From contig JAISNB010000215.1 in NCBI GenBank assembly GCA_031276435.1, forward strand, positions 1 to 16,794: a stretch of 16,794 bases of DNA, given 5' to 3'. The notes under the pieces were generated by a model. That model saw only the letters and a list, made by a program, of their open reading frames with translations. It ran no database searches and was not told where the DNA came from. The position numbers were made by a program, and so were the translations under genes. The stretch is from Burkholderiaceae bacterium (lineage in GTDB: Bacteria > Pseudomonadota > Gammaproteobacteria > Burkholderiales > Burkholderiaceae_C). Position 1 is the first letter of the stretch; every line of letters starts with the position of its first letter. Shown here in pieces: positions 14,574 to 16,794 of the stretch.

Positions 14574-15392
14574 ATGTTTTTCAAACCAGATATTCCGACC
14601 CGTCGCGCACCGCGCATGCTGTGGCTGTCCGTTTTTTTGTGCAGCGCACTGGCGGGCTGCGCGTCAGCGCCAGTGGGCGATGCACGCAGCGATCCTTTGG
14701 AATCCTACAACCGCTCCATGTACGCGGTCAACGACGCAGTTGACCGCGCCGTGCTCAAACCCGCGGCCACGGCATACAAAACCGTGTTGCCAGGCCCGGT
14801 GCGCCAAGGCGTCAACAATTTTTTTGGCAACCTGGGCGATGTCTGGTCTTTTGCCAACAACACCCTGCAATTCAAACCAGAGGGGGCGCTCACTTCTTTC
14901 TGGCGCGTTGTCATCAATAGCACCATGGGGCTTGGCGGCGTTCTGGATCCGGCCACCGAACTGCGACTGGAAAAACGCACCGAAGATTTTGGACAAACCC
15001 TGGGCCATTGGGGCGTCAAACCCGGCCCTTATGTTGTCTTGCCGCTGCTGGGTTCATCCACCTTGCGCGATACGCTGGCATTGCCTGTCGATTTTTACGG
15101 CAACTCGCTGGTTCAGCCAGATTATGGCAGCACGCGCGCGCGCAATGGACTGGCCATTGTGCGCGTGGTCGATACTCGCGCGGGTTTGCTCGGCGTCTCT
15201 GATGTATTGGAAGCCGCTGCGCTGGATCGCTATTCGTTCCAGCGCGATGCCTATTTGCAAAAACGCCGCAACGATGTTTACGACGGTAACCCGCCACCGG
15301 CGCCAGAATCCGGTTTTGAGGGCAACGACTCCTGGTGGGATGAAAACAGCGCCACACCACAACCCGCCGCTGACGGGGCAGCGCAAAATTAA
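14574..15392 (+). CDS. mlaA: Outer membrane phospholipid-asymmetry lipoprotein MlaA (VacJ)
   Basis: MlaA sits in the inner leaflet of the outer membrane and removes mislocalised phospholipids from the surface, handing them to MlaC. The 272-residue product has a lipoprotein signal with lipobox LAGC and lipidated Cys29. The mature part carries the family pattern DPLESYNRSMYAVNDAVDRA, PGPVRQGVNNFFGNLGDVWSF, FWRVVINSTMGLGGVLDPAT, EDFGQTLGHWGVKPGPYVVLPLLG and DSTRARNG-like YGSTRARNGLAIVRVVDTRA. Ala at +2 after Cys favours outer-membrane sorting. A Ser/Pro-rich acidic tail ends the protein. The 59 bp between mlaD and this ATG hold no convincing Shine-Dalgarno. It is encoded inside the ABC operon, the usual arrangement in betaproteobacteria, unlike E. 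coli where mlaA is separate. Confidence 0.96.
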   Translation: MFFKPDIPTRRAPRMLWLSVFLCSALAGCASAPVGDARSDPLESYNRSMYAVNDAVDRAVLKPAATAYKTVLPGPVRQGVNNFFGNLGDVWSFANNTLQFKPEGALTSFWRVVINSTMGLGGVLDPATELRLEKRTEDFGQTLGHWGVKPGPYVVLPLLGSSTLRDTLALPVDFYGNSLVQPDYGSTRARNGLAIVRVVDTRAGLLGVSDVLEAAALDRYSFQRDAYLQKRRNDVYDGNPPPAPESGFEGNDSWWDENSATPQPAADGAAQN

Positions 15393-15475
15393 TCGCCGCG
15401 CCAGCCAGCGCGCTGGCCTTCGCCCAATCACCGCAACCTGCGCGCCGGATCTCCATCCAATAGGCCAATGCCCTC

Positions 15476-15592
15476 TAGGGAAGCTCTGATTCAAAGAACC
15501 GTCATTGCGCGCGGAGCAAAACAGTCCATGGGCCGCATGGATTGTCACGGGGGCTTGGCCCCTCGCAATGACACCGAATCAGAGGTGCCCTA
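15476..15592. mobile_element. MITE-like nested palindromic repeat element between mlaA and mlaC
   Basis: The 117-bp element has imperfect terminal inverted repeats (TAGGGAAGCTCTGATTC at 15476-15492 against the complement of 15576-15592; 15 of 17 match). Inside these are a perfect 9-bp pair GTCATTGCG/CGCAATGAC (15501-15509 with 15564-15572) and an apical 10-bp pair ACAGTCCATG/CATGGATTGT (15521-15530 with 15536-15545, one G-T). A side hairpin GGGG-CTTGG-CCCC lies on the right arm. TA at both outer ends could be the target duplication. The GTCATTGCG/CGCAATGAC arms resemble dispersed palindromic repeats common in many proteobacterial genomes. It has no coding capacity, so movement would need a transposase from elsewhere. 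No second copy is in this window. Confidence 0.7.
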
Positions 15593-15609
15593 AAAATCTT
15601 GTTGCATGA

Positions 15610-15676
15610 AATTCCAGCCATTTGGGCGGGATGACTGGAATTGCGCGCGGCTGGATTTCGTGGGCCGGAAAATCCA
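15610..15676. repeat. Two further short inverted repeats just downstream of the MITE-like element
   Basis: AATTCCAG (15610-15617) is repeated inverted as CTGGAATT (15635-15642) with a 17-bp spacer, and TGGATTT (15652-15658) as AAATCCA (15670-15676) with an 11-bp spacer. Both arms are perfect. They may be part of another degenerate repeat element adjoining the first one. Confidence 0.45.
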
Positions 15677-15855
15677 TCGAGCGGCGCGCGAATACCGCGC
15701 GCATACAGACCTGTCACCATCGGCATTTGCCGGGCCGCAGCGCGGCAACAAGCCTGGCGCAAGGGCCGCCGGACGCGCGCAGTGCCCTGGCCTGTGCAGC
15801 AAAGCGCCAGCGCCAAAGTCGCGCCGCACAGCGCCGCAAAACCCGACCCCCCAGT
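15677..15855. other. Non-coding remainder of the mlaA-mlaC gap
   Basis: This GC-rich stretch shows no recognisable gene, RNA or regulatory site apart from a short stem TTGCCG/CGGCAA (15727-15732 with 15743-15748) and CGCGCG-AATAC-CGCGCG near 15685-15701. Open frames on both strands cross it, but none has a ribosome binding site or a sequence I recognise. Confidence 0.5.
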
Positions 15856-15861
15856 TACAAT
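15856..15861 (+). promoter_or_regulatory. Possible internal promoter (-10) for mlaC-mlaB
   Basis: TACAAT followed by GCG lies 66 bp before the mlaC ATG, the same word as in front of mlaF. The -35 region (GCCGCA at 17 bp) is poor. A secondary promoter would make sense because the mlaA-mlaC gap is 535 bp and contains an inserted hairpin element. Confidence 0.35.
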
Positions 15862-15927
15862 GCGGAAACGTGTGCATTCAAAGAAGGCGCTTCGCGCCCG
15901 GTCTTCTCCGCGCCAAAGAAAGAAAAC

Positions 15928-16569
15928 ATGATCGCAGCAAAAACCCGCCGCTCGTTCGTCCAGGGGTTTGGCATCGTTTTGACGGTGCTTGGCCTGTCAC
16001 CGGCCATTGCCGCCGACGAGGCCCCCAACGTCCTCATCGAGCGCCTGTCGCAAGGCGTGCTGACCGACATTCGCGCCGACAAACTCATGCAAAGCGGCGA
16101 CATGAGCCACATCATGGCGCTGGTGAACAGCAAAATCATGCCCAATGTGGACTTTCGCCGCATGACCGCCTCTGCCACCGGGCCAGCCTGGCGCAAAACC
16201 ACGCCAGCGCAGCAACAAAAACTGCAAGACGAATTCAAAACGCTGCTGGTGCGCACCTATTCCGGCGCGCTGCGGCAAGTCAATGACCAGACCGTGGAAG
16301 TGTTGCCCATGCGCGGCACGCCCAGCGACAACGAGGCGCTGGTGCGCACCGTCATCCGTGGCAAGGGCGACCCCGTGCAACTGGACTACCGGCTGCTGAA
16401 AACCCCCGGCAAAGGCGCGGGCTGGATGATCTACGACATCAACGTCATGGGCATCTGGCTGGTCGATACCTATCGCCCGCAATTTGCGCAAGAAATCAAT
16501 GCTGGCGGCATCGACCGGCTGATTGCCTCGCTGGCGCAGCGCAACAAGGCCAACGCGGGCGGCGGTTGA
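15928..16569 (+). CDS. mlaC: Periplasmic phospholipid-binding protein MlaC
   Basis: MlaC (Ttg2D family) is the soluble periplasmic carrier that shuttles phospholipids between MlaA at the outer membrane and MlaFEDB at the inner membrane. The 213-residue product begins with a signal peptide of about 29 residues. The mature part shows the family segments PNVLIERLSQGVL, IMPNVDFRRMTASATGPAWRKTTPAQQQKLQDEFKTLLVRTYSGAL, VRTVIRGKGDPVQLDYRLLK and WMIYDINVMGIWLVDTYRPQFAQEI. The signal starts MIAAKTRRSFVQGFG, so it carries a twin-arginine followed by S-F, as in Tat signals. ATG 15928 is chosen because it produces the signal peptide; the frame runs open upstream through non-coding DNA. AAAGAAAG just ahead is a weak ribosome binding site. 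Confidence 0.94.
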   Translation: MIAAKTRRSFVQGFGIVLTVLGLSPAIAADEAPNVLIERLSQGVLTDIRADKLMQSGDMSHIMALVNSKIMPNVDFRRMTASATGPAWRKTTPAQQQKLQDEFKTLLVRTYSGALRQVNDQTVEVLPMRGTPSDNEALVRTVIRGKGDPVQLDYRLLKTPGKGAGWMIYDINVMGIWLVDTYRPQFAQEINAGGIDRLIASLAQRNKANAGGG

Positions 16570-16626
16570 TCCGTCGCCGCCGCGCATCGCCCGCTTGCAG
16601 CAAACTCCCCGCTTGCCCTTTCCGCC

Positions 16627-16794
16627 ATGCTGGTCCTGCCCCCGGAACTCACGCACAGCCAGGCGCCCTCTTGCGCCAAAATGCTGCAAACAGCAGCGCA
16701 AGGACTGCGCGACGCGCAAATCGTGGTCGACGCCAGCGCGCTGGAAAAATTTGATTCATCTGCGCTGGCCGTACTGCTTGAATGCCGCCGCGAC
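16627..16794 (+). CDS. mlaB: STAS-domain protein MlaB, 3' end cut by window edge
   Basis: MlaB is the small cytoplasmic STAS protein that binds MlaF and stabilises and activates the transporter. Fifty-six codons are visible, starting MLVLPPELTHSQAP. The STAS strand-helix signature IVVDASALEKFDSSALAVLLECRRD is present, including the Asp-Ser-Ser-Ala turn at the start of the conserved helix. A full protein is usually 80-100 residues, so about half is missing. No Shine-Dalgarno is obvious before the ATG, which lies 57 bp after the mlaC stop. Position directly after mlaC in an mlaFEDACB order makes the assignment firm despite truncation. Confidence 0.88.
   Translation, partial: MLVLPPELTHSQAPSCAKMLQTAAQGLRDAQIVVDASALEKFDSSALAVLLECRRD

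Noticed and set aside
15476..15592. Intrinsic terminator for mlaA
   Set aside because: The palindrome has no T-run after it, has terminal inverted repeats and is much longer than a terminator; a repeat element explains it better.
15502..15816. Minus-strand 104-codon frame in the mlaA-mlaC gap, and a plus-strand frame from 15606
   Set aside because: The first ends inside the palindromic element and reads through repeat DNA; the second runs into mlaC in another frame. Neither has a ribosome binding site or recognisable domain.
1..16794. CRISPR arrays, tRNA or rRNA genes, intact IS or phage genes
   Set aside because: No regularly spaced direct repeats, tRNA cloverleaf or transposase/integrase-like protein was found on reading both strands by eye.

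Overview
The window looks like ordinary chromosome from a high-GC betaproteobacterium of the order Burkholderiales, most likely near the Comamonadaceae. The grounds are gene content and order: an ahcY-tlyA-metF cluster behind an S-adenosylhomocysteine (SAH) riboswitch, an rplM-rpsI-bactofilin-erpA cluster, and an mlaF-E-D-A-C-B order. This placement is from memory of those gene orders; no search was run. No phage, CRISPR array, tRNA, rRNA or intact insertion sequence was seen.

Layout. (1) 1-1621, minus strand: prfC (release factor 3), lacking only its last codons. (2) 1825-5203, plus strand: promoter, SAH riboswitch, ahcY, tlyA, metF, i.e. SAH detoxification, an rRNA methyltransferase and the methyl-THF supply of the methylation cycle. 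(3) 5286-6027: a monocistronic OmpW-family porin with its own promoter and a strong two-way terminator shared with convergent rlmJ. (4) 6085-7044, minus strand: rlmJ, a 23S rRNA adenine methyltransferase. (5) 7134-9266: rplM-rpsI with a textbook promoter and terminator, then a bactofilin and erpA, ending at another two-way terminator. (6) 9328-10683, minus strand: a membrane-anchored M23 murein peptidase, divergent from tyrS (10872-12116). (7) 12264 to the window end: the Mla retrograde phospholipid transport locus, with ATPase MlaF, permease MlaE, MCE protein MlaD, outer-membrane lipoprotein MlaA, periplasmic carrier MlaC and the start of STAS protein MlaB.

Protein synthesis (prfC, tlyA, rlmJ, rplM, rpsI, tyrS), one-carbon/methyl metabolism and cell-envelope upkeep (OmpW, bactofilin, M23 peptidase, Mla) account for almost all of the window.

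The unexplained structure is in non-coding DNA. The ahcY leader carries three copies of GAGCG and two of CGCTC arranged so that a strand-exchange relay could couple SAH binding to the ribosome binding site. Upstream of mlaF there is a structured stretch of about 120 nt ending in a terminator-like hairpin, which could be a small RNA or an attenuated leader. A 117-bp nested palindrome with 17-bp imperfect terminal inverted repeats (a MITE-like element) lies between mlaA and mlaC, inside an otherwise compact operon, and mlaC then appears to have its own promoter. I found no candidate for a new multi-gene system; these three non-coding features are the best leads.
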